51,782 nucleotides of DNA from an uncultured Collinsella sp. (GTDB lineage: Bacteria > Actinomycetota > Coriobacteriia > Coriobacteriales > Coriobacteriaceae), in assembly GCA_902488525.1 (NCBI GenBank), contig CABTWP010000008.1, positions 1-51,782 of the forward strand, written 5' to 3'. Position 1 is the stretch's first letter; the number at the start of each line of letters is the position of its first letter. Made by a program: the position numbers and the translations under genes. The notes beneath the pieces were generated by a model. It was given only the letters and a program-made list of their open reading frames with translations. It did not search any database and had not been told where the DNA came from. This document shows positions 34,888 to 42,559 of the stretch, one piece after another.

Positions 34888-35661
34888 ATGGCACGCCAGA
34901 AAGACCAACAGAAGATGCAACTTGTCCTTATCCGTCACGGAGAATCCGAGTGGAACAAACTCAACCTGTTCACCGGCTGGACCGATGTTGAGCTCACCGA
35001 CACGGGCCGCGAAGAAGCCGCCGCAGGCGGTCGAGCCCTCAAAGAAGCCGGTTTCGACTTCGACGTCTGCTACACTTCGCGCCTCAAGCGCGCGATCCAT
35101 ACCCTCAGCATCGTGCTCGCCCAGATGGACCGCGAATGGCTGTCCGTCATCAAGTCCTGGAAGCTCAACGAGCGCCACTACGGCGCGCTGCAGGGTCTCA
35201 ACAAGGCCGATGCCGCGGCGGAGCACGGCGACGAGCAGGTACTCATCTGGCGCCGTTCCTTCGATGTCTGCCCGCCGGCGCTCGAGCCGGGCGATAGTCG
35301 CGACCCCCACACACAGGAGCAATACCGCGACATCGCGCCCGACCAGCTACCCTACACCGAGTGCCTCAAGGACACGATTGCCCGCGCCTGGCCTTATTTT
35401 GAGGACGAGATTCGCCCCCAGATGCTCGCCGGCAAGCGCGTGCTCATCGCCGCGCACGGCAACTCTCTGCGCTCGCTCGTCATGAAGTTTGAGCACCTCA
35501 CGCCCGAGGAGATCGTCAAGGTCAACATCCCCACCGGCGTGCCGCTCGTCTACACCTTCGATGCCGAGTTCAACGTCCTCGATAAGCGCTACATCGGCGA
35601 CCCGACAACCATCGCCGCCAAGATCGACGCCGTGGCCAATCAGGGCAAGGCGCACAAGTAG
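34888..35661 (+). CDS. gpmA: 2,3-bisphosphoglycerate-dependent phosphoglycerate mutase
   Basis: A 257-residue dPGM that interconverts 3- and 2-phosphoglycerate in glycolysis. The catalytic motif LIRHGESEWN (phospho-His near residue 17) is at the N-terminus, followed by NLFTGWTDVELTDTG, YTSRLKRAIHT, the LNERHYGALQGLNK segment with the catalytic Glu, and a second His in IAAHGNSLR. Length is normal for the dimeric or tetrameric enzyme. AAGGAGG precedes the ATG. The gene is monocistronic or co-transcribed with mntH, which starts 75 nt later on the same strand; the two have no obvious functional link. Confidence 0.95.
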   Translation: MARQKDQQKMQLVLIRHGESEWNKLNLFTGWTDVELTDTGREEAAAGGRALKEAGFDFDVCYTSRLKRAIHTLSIVLAQMDREWLSVIKSWKLNERHYGALQGLNKADAAAEHGDEQVLIWRRSFDVCPPALEPGDSRDPHTQEQYRDIAPDQLPYTECLKDTIARAWPYFEDEIRPQMLAGKRVLIAAHGNSLRSLVMKFEHLTPEEIVKVNIPTGVPLVYTFDAEFNVLDKRYIGDPTTIAAKIDAVANQGKAHK

Positions 35662-35736
35662 CCCCAACCCAAGCCCAGCGCGCGGCGCCACGTGATCCAA
35701 GCGCGGCGCCGCACCACCCATATGCAGGAACCCACC

Positions 35737-37005
35737 ATGTTCAACACCATGCTCAACCATCTCAAACATCATTTTGGCTCCCGACGCACTGGCGGCCACG
35801 GAGGCCTAGACATCGCACGGCACATCGGGCCCGGCCTGCTCGTGACCGTCGGCTTTATCGACCCGGGCAATTGGGCCTCCAATATGGCCGCCGGCTCGCA
35901 GTTTGGCTACGCGCTGCTGTGGATCGTCACGCTGTCCACGATCATGCTCATCGCGCTGCAGCACAACGCGGCGCACCTGGGTATCGCCACGGGCGCCTGT
36001 CTTGCCGAGGCCACGACACGTTACCTCCCCCGCTTCGTTGGGCGCACGGTGCTCGCCAGTGCCTATCTTGCGACCATCGCCACCGCCATGGCCGAAGTCC
36101 TGGGCGGTGCGATCGCGCTTCAAATGCTCTTTGGCCTGCCCGTACGCGCCGGCTGCATCATCGTGGCGGCGGCATCGATTGTCATGCTCATGACAAGCTC
36201 CTACAAACGCGCCGAACGCTGGATCATCGCCTTCGTGGGCGTGGTGGGACTTTCGTTTTTAGCCGAGCTTGCACTAGTCAAGGTCGACTGGCCGCAAGCC
36301 GCCACAAGCTGGATCACACCCAGTATGCCCACCGGCTCGGCCGCGATTATCGTAAGTGTCCTAGGCGCGGTCGTTATGCCCCACAACCTCTTCCTGCACT
36401 CCGAGGTCATCCAATCCATGCACTTCGAAGGCCAAGGCGAGCAGGTTATCGAAGAGCGTCTGCGCTATGAGCTCTTCGACACGCTCTTTTCGATGGGCGT
36501 GGGCTGGGCAATCAACTCGGCCATGGTCATCCTGGCCGCAACGACCTTCTTTGCGCACGGCATTGTCGTAGACGACCTCGCCGTCGCAGCGGCCACGCTC
36601 TCCCCCATCTTGGGCCCGGCGAGCTCGACTATCTTTGCGGTGGCACTGCTGTTTGCGGGCCTATCGAGTAGTGTGACGGCGGGCATGGCGGCGGGCACCA
36701 TCACCGCGGGCATGTTCGATGAGGAATACGACATCCACGACCGACATTCCTCGATCGGGGTGGCGACCTGTTTCGTCGGCGCAGTGGCGGCGTGCCTGGT
36801 CGTCCCGAATCCTTTTGAGGGTCTCATTTGGAGTCAGGCACTGCTGTCGCTTCAGCTGCCGATTACGGTCTTTGTGCTCATACGGCTCACCAGCTCACGC
36901 CGCGTCATGGGTAAATACGCCAACTCGCGCCCGCTCAACGCGTTGCTCGTAGGGATCGGCGTCATCGTGACGATTCTCGATGTCGTGTTGTTGACAGGGA
37001 TGTAA
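35737..37005 (+). CDS. mntH: Nramp-family divalent metal transporter
   Basis: A 422-residue polytopic transporter of the Nramp family, importing Mn(II) or Fe(II) with protons across the cytoplasmic membrane. The two metal-binding half-helices are intact: DPGNW in the first (IDPGNWASNMAAGSQFGY) and MPHNLFLHS in the sixth, the Met being the soft-metal selectivity residue. About eleven membrane segments are seen. Three starts are possible; I chose the ATG at 35737 because AGGAA lies 7 nt upstream, whereas the GTG at 35692 and ATG at 35722 have no ribosome site. No metalloregulator site is evident in the 75 nt before it. It is followed by a four-unit palindrome array. Confidence 0.92.
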   Translation: MFNTMLNHLKHHFGSRRTGGHGGLDIARHIGPGLLVTVGFIDPGNWASNMAAGSQFGYALLWIVTLSTIMLIALQHNAAHLGIATGACLAEATTRYLPRFVGRTVLASAYLATIATAMAEVLGGAIALQMLFGLPVRAGCIIVAAASIVMLMTSSYKRAERWIIAFVGVVGLSFLAELALVKVDWPQAATSWITPSMPTGSAAIIVSVLGAVVMPHNLFLHSEVIQSMHFEGQGEQVIEERLRYELFDTLFSMGVGWAINSAMVILAATTFFAHGIVVDDLAVAAATLSPILGPASSTIFAVALLFAGLSSSVTAGMAAGTITAGMFDEEYDIHDRHSSIGVATCFVGAVAACLVVPNPFEGLIWSQALLSLQLPITVFVLIRLTSSRRVMGKYANSRPLNALLVGIGVIVTILDVVLLTGM

Positions 37006-37033
37006 TGGGGCGGAGCACCTACCCAGGCAAACG

Positions 37034-37327
37034 TCTCGATCTGTAACATCTAGACCCGCTTTTGATGTCTAGATGTTACAGATCGAGATCATTCCGAGGG
37101 ACAGCTCCGTTTGTCTAAATCTGTAACACGTAGACCCCGTTTTCACTGCTAGATGTTACAGATTGAGATCTTCTGCCGGACGGTTTTGGTTTGTCTTGAT
37201 CTGTAACAAGTGAACCCAATTTGCGCTTCTAGATGTTACAGATCGAGACATTTCTTCAGCTCCAACCTTTTGTCTCAATCTGTAACAGATAGACCCGTTT
37301 TGAGCCGCCACATGTTACAGATTGAGA
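37034..37327. repeat. Array of four 55-nt palindrome units
   Basis: Units are 37034-37088, 37114-37168, 37194-37248 and 37273-37327. Arm starts step by 40 nt (once 39) through eight arms of alternating strand. In several units the pairing extends inward to TCTAGA on both sides, giving 20-21-bp arms around a 13-nt core with CCCG and TTTT. Together with a GGGGACGGAGGAAAA copy (37386-37400) and the rubredoxin terminator, it fills the gap 37006-37472. Confidence 0.92.
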
Positions 37328-37396
37328 CAAACAGTCGGCCGGACTCACGACAGACAGGATCGGCTAACAGCAGCCGTGATCCCTTGGGGACGGAGG

Positions 37397-37430
37397 AAAA
37401 GGGCCCCGGCCGAGAATTCGACCGGGGCCC
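37397..37430 (-). terminator. Terminator of the rubredoxin gene
   Basis: GGGCCCCGG (37401-37409) pairs exactly with 37422-37430, with partial extra pairing inside the 12-nt loop. TTTT follows on the minus strand (37400-37397). It is 43 nt past the rubredoxin stop codon. Confidence 0.8.
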
Positions 37431-37472
37431 TTGGACAGAGCTATATGTTGCTGCAAGCCGTATGTCTACGAG

Positions 37473-37616
37473 CTACTCCTCGACAAGCTCAAACTCATCG
37501 GGACCAACGCCGCACACCGGGCACACGTAATCCTCGGGCAGCTCGGGCGTGTCGACCTCAACCTCGTAACCGCAAACGGTGCACACAAACTTATACGTCT
37601 TCTTCTCCTCAGCCAT
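37473..37616 (-). CDS. Rubredoxin
   Basis: A 47-residue rubredoxin, a one-iron electron carrier. The iron site is complete: VCTVCGYE (Cys12, Cys15) and VCPVCGVGPDEFE (Cys32, Cys35), with the conserved aromatic residues Tyr8 and Tyr17 and the ELPEDYVCP turn. GAGGAGA lies 7 nt before the ATG at 37616. It ends with an acidic tail. The flavin reductase-like gene 88 nt upstream on the same strand is probably its redox partner, and the two may act in oxygen or peroxide defence, a common role of such pairs in anaerobes. The gene is short enough to be missed by length cut-offs. Confidence 0.93.
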   Translation of the reverse strand: MAEEKKTYKFVCTVCGYEVEVDTPELPEDYVCPVCGVGPDEFELVEE

Positions 37617-37704
37617 GATGTTCTCCTCTCGAACGTGACTGCTGGTGTACTTACTTATTAGTATATATTCTCAATAACATAATGCAAGTATTTTTAGAAC
37701 ATTT

Positions 37705-38208
37705 CTAGCCTTGATACGACGAGGCTTTGGGCGGCGTCTTGCCCTTTAGCACCTTGTGATAGTAGTCGTACGTCAGCGGCGTCTCGTCGCTCAGGCGCTC
37801 GGCATCCTCGACCTCGCCAATAAACAGCAGATGCGTGCCCACATCCACAGTGTCGATCAAACGGCAGCTAAACAGGGCCGCCGCGTGCTCGGGCACATAG
37901 GGCATGCCCAGAGCCGTCTCGCGGGTCTCGTATTTGGCAAACTTGTCATAATCGCTGCTGGTGCGGAACCCAAAGTTACCGATGTAGAGCATGTCGGCCG
38001 TCTGATCGATCACGGTCAGCGCAAAAGCCTTAGCCGATGCGATTACGCCGGACGTGACATTTTCCTTGTTCACGGCAATCGAGATGCGCGGCGGGGCGGA
38101 TGTCACCTGCACCGCTGTGTTGATAACGCAGCCGGCACGCAGCCCGTCCGCCGCGGCGCTCACCACGTACAGGCCACTCGGCATGGTAAAGAACGCAGTT
38201 TTGTCCAT
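37705..38208 (-). CDS. Flavin reductase family protein (FMN-binding split barrel)
   Basis: A 167-residue flavoprotein of the flavin reductase/flavoredoxin family. It starts with MDKTAFFTMPSGLYVVSAA, has the PPRISIAVNKENVTSGVIASAKAF strand-helix with the FMN phosphate-binding Asn/Thr region, then ALTVIDQTADMLYIGNFGFRTSSDYDKF and a C-terminal YDYYHKVLKGKTPPKA typical of the group. The ATG at 38208 is chosen for GGGGAG about 9 nt upstream; the frame extends to 38370 without a ribosome site. It probably donates electrons to the rubredoxin encoded next, and homologues are often fused to a rubredoxin domain. Confidence 0.85.
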   Translation of the reverse strand: MDKTAFFTMPSGLYVVSAAADGLRAGCVINTAVQVTSAPPRISIAVNKENVTSGVIASAKAFALTVIDQTADMLYIGNFGFRTSSDYDKFAKYETRETALGMPYVPEHAAALFSCRLIDTVDVGTHLLFIGEVEDAERLSDETPLTYDYYHKVLKGKTPPKASSYQG

Positions 38209-38259
38209 AACGATCACTCCCCTAGCTCGGGTTGGAACCTCATGGATGTATGTACCCAC

Positions 38260-38293
38260 AAAAAAGGCGGCACCCATAACGGACGCCGCCTTT
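38260..38293 (-). terminator. Terminator of the TPR-smpB operon
   Basis: AAAGGCGGC (38263-38271) pairs perfectly with GCCGCCTTT (38285-38293). On the minus strand it runs into six T residues (38265-38260). It lies 122 nt past the smpB stop, beyond the palindrome at 38336-38402. Confidence 0.85.
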
Positions 38294-38335
38294 GAGACAT
38301 ATATGTCAGAACAGTAAGAAAGATGAGACGCCCGC

Positions 38336-38402
38336 AGTTGCGGTGAAATAGGGACTGAATAGTCCCTCAATCAGGCAAAACAGTCCGTATTCCACCGCAA
38401 CT
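38336..38402. repeat. GTTGCGGTGAAATA palindrome downstream of smpB
   Basis: Arms of 22 nt (38336-38357 and 38381-38402) are inverted with two mismatches. The arm sequence is shared with 24398-24464 and with the half copy at 10-31. It lies 12 nt past the smpB stop. Confidence 0.8.
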
Positions 38403-38414
38403 TATGAAGGGTGG

Positions 38415-38885
38415 TCAGCGATTGCGCTCTTTGAGGGCGCGGTCGATCTCGCGTTGGACATCACGCTTGGCCATGTCCTCGCGCTTGTCATAGAGCTTCT
38501 TGCCGCGACCCAGACCCAGCAGCAGCTTTACGCGGCCGTCGGTATTAAAGTAGAGCTCCAACGGAACCAGCGCATAACCACGGTTGCGAAGTTTGCCGTC
38601 AAGAAAGTCGATCTCCTTGCGGTGCAGCAGCAGACGACGCCGACGGTCGGGATCGCGATTCCACACGCCACCATGGCTATAAGGGTGGATATGCAGGCCG
38701 ACGAGCCAGCACTCCCCGCCGCGGATCAGCGCGAAGGTATCGGTAATCTGGCAGGCGCGCTCGCGAATCGACTTGACCTCGGTACCACTCAGCTCAATAC
38801 CGCACTCAAACGTCTCATCGATAAAGTACTCGTGATGTGCCGAGCGATTCTTGGAAATGAGTTTGCGCTCGCGCTTACTGGGCAT
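38415..38885 (-). CDS. smpB: SsrA-binding protein
   Basis: A 156-residue SmpB, which binds tmRNA and brings it to stalled ribosomes for trans-translation. Hallmarks are the N-terminal NRSAHHEYFIDETFECGIELSGTEVKSIR, then NPHS-like LVGLHIHPYSHGG, RRRLLLHRKEI, and the C-terminal basic tail GLGRGKKLYDKREDMAKRD that enters the mRNA channel. Length is standard. AAGGAGG lies 7 nt before the ATG at 38885. Its start overlaps the end of the upstream TPR gene by 11 nt, so the two are translationally coupled. The tmRNA gene is not in the window. Confidence 0.95.
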   Translation of the reverse strand: MPSKRERKLISKNRSAHHEYFIDETFECGIELSGTEVKSIRERACQITDTFALIRGGECWLVGLHIHPYSHGGVWNRDPDRRRRLLLHRKEIDFLDGKLRNRGYALVPLELYFNTDGRVKLLLGLGRGKKLYDKREDMAKRDVQREIDRALKERNR

Positions 38886-39792
38886 CGCCGGCCTCCTTGG
38901 CTCCATCGGCGTTTGAGCCCGCAGTCTCGCGCTTTGCCTTGCGCTCGGCATTGAGCTCGGCATCGCTCTCGCGCACCAGTTTGATAATCGCCGCGCAGGC
39001 CTCCTCGCCCACCAAGTCGCGAGCACGTACCGTCAGGCGCGTCGCCTCCTGCTTGTCGCCGTCGCTTGCAGCATCGGTCGCGCACATAATCAGGCAGATG
39101 GCAATCTCGGCCGAAGGCGAGGTCGGCACGCCTTGCAGGGCCAGTTCACCCATCACGTGGTCGTCGCTCTCATCGGCGGCATCCGGATAGGTGGTATGGA
39201 TCTTGTTGAGCAGGCGCGTCGTATGCGCATCGTTGGGCGCCAGGCGCAGCGCCAGACGCGCGCAGCCCACGGCAGCCGAAACGTTCTCGGTCTCGGGCTC
39301 CAAGAAGTACTGGCCTAGATTGGCGTAAGCGCGGGCGGCGCACTTGCCATCGCTTGCACGCTCCAGCACCGAGAACGAGAGCGATGCCCATTCCTGCTTG
39401 TCCTCGAGTGCGCGGAACAGCTCGGCCAAATCCAAGCGATAGTTGCAGTTCATGGGGTCCCAACGCACAGCCTGCATCAGGGCATTACGAGCGCTCACAT
39501 AATCCTGCTGGCGAATGTAGGCAAACGCCATATCAGAGTACAGGCGGTCAAACGGCACCTCGACCTGCACGAGCTCGCGCGGATCCTTCTCCACGCGGCG
39601 ATAGGCCAAGCGCTCAAACTTGCTATCGAAGCTAAAGTATTGGCGCTTCTCCTCCGTCTTGCACTCAGCGTCGATATACTCCTCGGCGAGCTCCACCAGA
39701 CGCTCCAGCAGCGGCGTCGCCGTAGCCAGGTCGCCCTGCGCCAGATAGTTCTCGGCATACGTGATGTCTTGCAAGCTGATGGGCAGATCCAT
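38875..39792 (-). CDS. Tetratricopeptide-repeat protein
   Basis: A 305-residue soluble helical protein. TPR-like repeats are seen at about residues 10-40 (ITYAENYLAQGDLATATPLLERLVELA), 85-120 (YSDMAFAYIRQQDYVSARNALMQAVRWDP) and 155-190 (AYANLGQYFLEPETENVSAAVGCARLALRLAPND). The C-terminal 40 residues are charged and Ala-rich. TPR proteins scaffold protein contacts; no catalytic motif is seen. GAGGAG precedes the ATG at 39792. It is coupled to smpB by an 11-nt overlap, which hints at a role in translation or ribosome rescue but does not prove it. Confidence 0.8.
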   Translation of the reverse strand: MDLPISLQDITYAENYLAQGDLATATPLLERLVELAEEYIDAECKTEEKRQYFSFDSKFERLAYRRVEKDPRELVQVEVPFDRLYSDMAFAYIRQQDYVSARNALMQAVRWDPMNCNYRLDLAELFRALEDKQEWASLSFSVLERASDGKCAARAYANLGQYFLEPETENVSAAVGCARLALRLAPNDAHTTRLLNKIHTTYPDAADESDDHVMGELALQGVPTSPSAEIAICLIMCATDAASDGDKQEATRLTVRARDLVGEEACAAIIKLVRESDAELNAERKAKRETAGSNADGAKEAGDAQ

Positions 39793-39848
39793 GGCTACTC
39801 CTCGATCTGAGCGAAACACGGCAGGCGCCGTATATACGGTCAATACAC

Positions 39849-39876
39849 AAAACCCGGGTCTCTTACGAGGCCCGGG
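39849..39876 (-). terminator. Terminator of the tRNA operon
   Basis: CCCGGGTCTC (39853-39862) pairs with GAGGCCCGGG (39867-39876) with one wobble and a 4-nt loop. TTTT follows on the minus strand. It is 10 nt past the CCA end of tRNA-Glu. Confidence 0.85.
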
Positions 39877-39886
39877 CGTTCAATTT

Positions 39887-39963
39887 TGGTAGCCCGTACC
39901 AGATTCGAACTGGTGATCTCCGCCTTGAGAGGGCGGCGTCCTAAACCGCTAGACGAACGGGCC
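39887..39963 (-). tRNA. tRNA-Glu (CTC anticodon)
   Basis: A full cloverleaf on the minus strand: acceptor GGCCCGT paired with ACGGGCT (one wobble at the end), D-loop with TAGCGGTTTAGGAC, anticodon arm CCGCC-CTCTCAA-GGCGG giving anticodon CTC, T arm CCAGTTCGAATCTGG, discriminator A and an encoded CCA. CTC reads GAG, a frequent Glu codon in this GC-rich genome. Processed from the same precursor as tRNA-Gln. Confidence 0.95.
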
Positions 39964-39980
39964 ATATGTAGCAAATGCAA

Positions 39981-40054
39981 TGGCTGGGATGGAGGGAGTC
40001 GAACCCCCATTGACGGAACCAGAATCCGCTGTCCTGCCATTAGACGACATCCCA
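39981..40054 (-). tRNA. tRNA-Gln (CTG anticodon)
   Basis: The acceptor TGGGATG pairs with CATCCCA, the D-loop is TAATGGCAGGAC, the anticodon arm GCGGA-TTCTGGT-TCCGT gives anticodon CTG, and the T arm is GGGGGTTCGACTCCC. Discriminator G and an encoded CCA end it. It reads CAG. It is 17 nt upstream of tRNA-Glu on the same transcript. Confidence 0.95.
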
Positions 40055-40098
40055 ATGACTGCATCGCTGCGCTCGGCTGTGCCTTTGCGCAAGAAAGA

Positions 40099-40127
40099 AA
40101 TATACGGGAAGTCTCGCCGTGACGCAA
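40099..40127 (-). promoter_or_regulatory. Promoter of the tRNA-Gln/tRNA-Glu operon
   Basis: Minus-strand TTGCGT (40127-40122) and TATATT (40104-40099) are separated by exactly 17 nt, about 45 nt upstream of tRNA-Gln. Just upstream is an AT-rich palindrome AATTTTGACT...AGTCAAATT (40133-40164) that could act as an UP element or operator. Confidence 0.8.
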
Positions 40128-40330
40128 GCCCCAATTTTGACTTTTTTGAAATTCAGTCAAATTGGCCTAATTTAGTCCAACCCGTGAAGGACCTGTGAAG
40201 CCAACCGCTGTACACGAAGGGCAAAACGCCGCGAGCGGTAGCCGTCAACCGTTGGCAGATTCTACCGTGAAAACGATAGCACCAGGCAACACAATCGAAG
40301 TATCAATGATCGCGTAGATATCGAGGCGCC

Positions 40331-40741
40331 ATGGACGAAGAGCTTGATTACCTATGGGAGACCCTGGGCCTTGAGATCACTGCCGACCTTTGGCCCGAAC
40401 GGGACAAAATCCATCCCACACTGCGCCCCGCCATTACTGTGGTGCAGGCAAAATACCGCCGTGCATCCTTTTTGATCATGCGGATGTCATGGCACGCGGG
40501 ACTCCCCGACCTTAAGCGAATCCAGGCAAGCCTCGTCGAGTTGTCCGGTATGCCGACCGTCATATCCGAGGCGCACCTGGAGCAGCGCCAGCGCGAGCGA
40601 CTGCAACAGCAGCGGATTCCCTTTATCTGCCCCGGCGTTCAGGCATATCTGCCCTTTATGGACGAGGAGTACTGGAGCGGCAAGCCCAACAAACACGTAA
40701 AGGTCTACGATCCGCACGAATGGGCGCAGCTGGCGGACTGA
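40331..40741 (+). CDS. Unknown protein with RIPFICPG-type C-terminal motif
   Basis: A 136-residue soluble protein. The N-terminus is acidic (MDEELDYLWETLG), the middle contains a helical AKYRRASFLIMRMSWHAGLP stretch, and the end has RQRERLQQQRIPFICPGVQAYLPFMDEEYW. That last pattern (a basic helix, then a short IPFxxPGxQxYLPF strand) recalls proteins annotated as MarR-like or winged-helix regulators in Firmicutes, but this is a memory-based resemblance, not a proven assignment. GAGG precedes the ATG. It is monocistronic, after the divergent tRNA promoter and before a repeat cluster. Confidence 0.6.
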   Translation: MDEELDYLWETLGLEITADLWPERDKIHPTLRPAITVVQAKYRRASFLIMRMSWHAGLPDLKRIQASLVELSGMPTVISEAHLEQRQRERLQQQRIPFICPGVQAYLPFMDEEYWSGKPNKHVKVYDPHEWAQLAD

Positions 40742-40756
40742 CTGGGGCAGGCCCGC

Positions 40757-40935
40757 CGGCGGAAAGTGCGCCCCAGATTTCAAGCTCAAACTGGTCCCCA
40801 CTTTCCCGTCGAGCCCTCAACCGGAAACCGTGTCCCACAATCGAAGCTCAGAATGGGACGTGCTTTCCGCAACCGGCCACTTTGGGAAAGTGCATCCCAT
40901 TCTGGAAGCGAATTCCGGGTCGCACTTTCCGCAGC
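40757..40935. repeat. Cluster of GGAAAGTGC-type inverted repeats
   Basis: Five related boxes with GGAAAGTG/CACTTTCC or GTGCTTTCC alternate in orientation through this gap. The best pair is 40849-40868 with 40885-40904 (20 nt, three mismatches, outer CAGAATGGGA); another is near 40760-40807 with CCCAG/CTGG extensions; the third uses the box at 40885 again with one near 40920-40930. One box can pair with either neighbour, so alternative folds are possible. No gene is seen here. Confidence 0.65.
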
Positions 40936-40937
40936 CG

Positions 40938-41297
40938 CTACAGCAACGCCTCGGCCCAAGCCGATTCCCTAAAGCCTGGAATCGCAAAGTCATCGCCCAC
41001 CAGCAGCGGGCGTTTAACCAGCATACCGTCGGTCGCCAGCAGCTCGTAGCACTCCCGATCCGTCATGCCCGCATCCAGACGCGCCTTCAGGCCCAGCTCT
41101 CGATATTTCATGCCCGACGAATTAAAGAAACGCCGCACCGGCAGCCCCGAACGAGCAATCCAGGTCGCAAGCTCATCAGCCGTGGGATTGTCCAAAACGA
41201 TATCGCGGTCGATGTACTCTACCCCATGTTCGTCCAGCCATGCCTTGGCCTTCTTACAGGTCGAGCACTTGGAATATTCAACAAACAGTACGGTCAT
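40938..41297 (-). CDS. ArsC/Spx family thioredoxin-fold protein
   Basis: A 119-residue protein of the arsenate reductase/Spx/YffB family. The N-terminal redox motif is YSKCSTCKKAKAWL (Cys10, Cys13 in CxxC form as in Spx), followed by a DIVLDNPTADEL helix, a GLPVRRFFNSSGMKYRELGL segment and the late KRPLLV loop typical of the family. The CxxC form fits Spx/YffB-type better than the single-Cys arsenate reductases, but no Spx regulatory partner is shown here. The ATG at 41297 has GGAGGA upstream. It could be a thiol-stress regulator or a glutathione/thioredoxin-linked reductase. Standing alone, it has no arsenic genes nearby. Confidence 0.85.
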   Translation of the reverse strand: MTVLFVEYSKCSTCKKAKAWLDEHGVEYIDRDIVLDNPTADELATWIARSGLPVRRFFNSSGMKYRELGLKARLDAGMTDRECYELLATDGMLVKRPLLVGDDFAIPGFRESAWAEALL

Positions 41298-41389
41298 GGG
41301 AATCCTCCGAATATAGATCGGCCAACGCAGGCACACGCCACACGAGGCGCCTTCGTATGATGGGCCAATTGTAGCCCGCGGGTCACACG

Positions 41390-42442
41390 TTAAACGAACC
41401 GTACCCCGAATCCGCGCTTGATAAACGGCAGCAGCTCCATTGCCTCGGGCGTGATATGGCCCGCAACGTTCATGCGCTCGTCACCGGGAAGATCGACCCG
41501 CGCAATCTCAAGCTCGCCTTCGTAGCGCCCATATCCGCTATTGCTCACAGCGATCGACCCCGCCTTTCGCGGCAGGCCGGCTCCGGCATCCGTCGGCACG
41601 GAATCCGGCTTAAGCTTCGTACGTGACTCCTGAGACCTAAAGATGAGGACACTCGAGTCGGGCCGGTCGTGATGAATCTGCCCGCGCACATAGGCATAAC
41701 CGGGCTCAAGCTCGCATTGCAGGTCCACGTATCCGGCGGAAACTTGAGCAAACTGCGCCCAGCCCGCATCGGAAAGATCGGGGTCGCCGACCAACACAAT
41801 GTCGCAATCGGCGCCATGTGCAAGCTCAAGCATATTGAGAGCAACCTTTGACGCGCGACCGCGCTGCGCCTCGACCGTCGGCAGTCCCTCGAATACCGGC
41901 CCGCGAACGTTAGCATCACCCGGCACAAAAGCCATGATTTCGAATCCAAGCGCCGCAAGACGAAGATTCGTCCGAGCAACATCTTCAAGAGCTAAACCGG
42001 TATAAGGCTTGGGGTAAAAATTGTGGCAGGCGGCAAAACGAGTCACATCGGCGCCGGCTTCACGCCACGATGCGATTTCATCAGAACTCACCGTCGATGC
42101 ATTGACCACAATGCGAAATACACCGGACAGCTCCGCGACCCGCTGGGCGCTAAAACCATAGTCCAAACGAAGGTATTCCAACCCCAAATCGCGCAGGTCC
42201 TCGATGCGCTCAAGCCCGAGCAAATCGCACGTGCGAGGCCCCACATCGGCAATGAGCGCAATGCCGCGGGCGGAAAGCAGCGACAGAACATGACGGACTT
42301 TATCTGCATACGCCGCTCCCCCATCCTCGGGAATATGCAGCGAGGTGAACGCATAGCGCGCACCCGCCGCGGCACCGCGCTCAATCGTCCGCTCAATATC
42401 CTGCAGAGGGCTGGAAAGATAAATCGAAATACCCGTTTTCAC
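41390..42442 (-). CDS. mupG: 6-phospho-N-acetylmuramidase (MupG/DUF871)
   Basis: A 350-residue protein of the DUF871/MupG family. A TIM-barrel covers about residues 1-245 (GISIYLSSPLQD at the start, RYAFTSLHIPED, LIADVGPRTC, LRLDYGFS, ACHNFYPKPYTGL, FVPGDANVRGPVFEGLPTVE) and a small C-terminal beta domain follows. MupG cleaves MurNAc 6-phosphate-GlcNAc to MurNAc 6-phosphate and GlcNAc, which feeds MurQ. It lies last in murR-murQ-murP-mupG, the gene set known from Staphylococcus aureus. The start is GTG at 42442 with AAAGGAG 9 nt upstream. A strong terminator (42459-42492) separates it from murP, so its expression may be lower. Confidence 0.88.
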   Translation of the reverse strand: MKTGISIYLSSPLQDIERTIERGAAAGARYAFTSLHIPEDGGAAYADKVRHVLSLLSARGIALIADVGPRTCDLLGLERIEDLRDLGLEYLRLDYGFSAQRVAELSGVFRIVVNASTVSSDEIASWREAGADVTRFAACHNFYPKPYTGLALEDVARTNLRLAALGFEIMAFVPGDANVRGPVFEGLPTVEAQRGRASKVALNMLELAHGADCDIVLVGDPDLSDAGWAQFAQVSAGYVDLQCELEPGYAYVRGQIHHDRPDSSVLIFRSQESRTKLKPDSVPTDAGAGLPRKAGSIAVSNSGYGRYEGELEIARVDLPGDERMNVAGHITPEAMELLPFIKRGFGVRFV

Positions 42443-42458
42443 GCTTCAACGCTCCTTT

Positions 42459-42492
42459 AAAAAAGGCCGGCGGAGCAGTTAGCCCCGCCGGC
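42459..42492 (-). terminator. Internal terminator between murP and mupG
   Basis: GCCGGCGG (42466-42473) pairs with CCGCCGGC (42485-42492); six T residues follow on the minus strand (42464-42459). The mupG ribosome site AAAGGAG begins right after the T run. It should reduce read-through into mupG. Confidence 0.85.
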
Positions 42493-42559
42493 ACAACCAT
42501 ATCATCAAGAAATCTGCCGCGCTCCGCGAGCCCTGAGCAACACGGCTCGCGATATCAAA

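Noticed and set aside
37034..37327. CRISPR array suggested by regular repeats and equal 25-nt spacers
   Set aside because: The repeated 15-mers alternate in orientation, the spacers resemble each other between arrays, only a few units occur and no cas gene is present.
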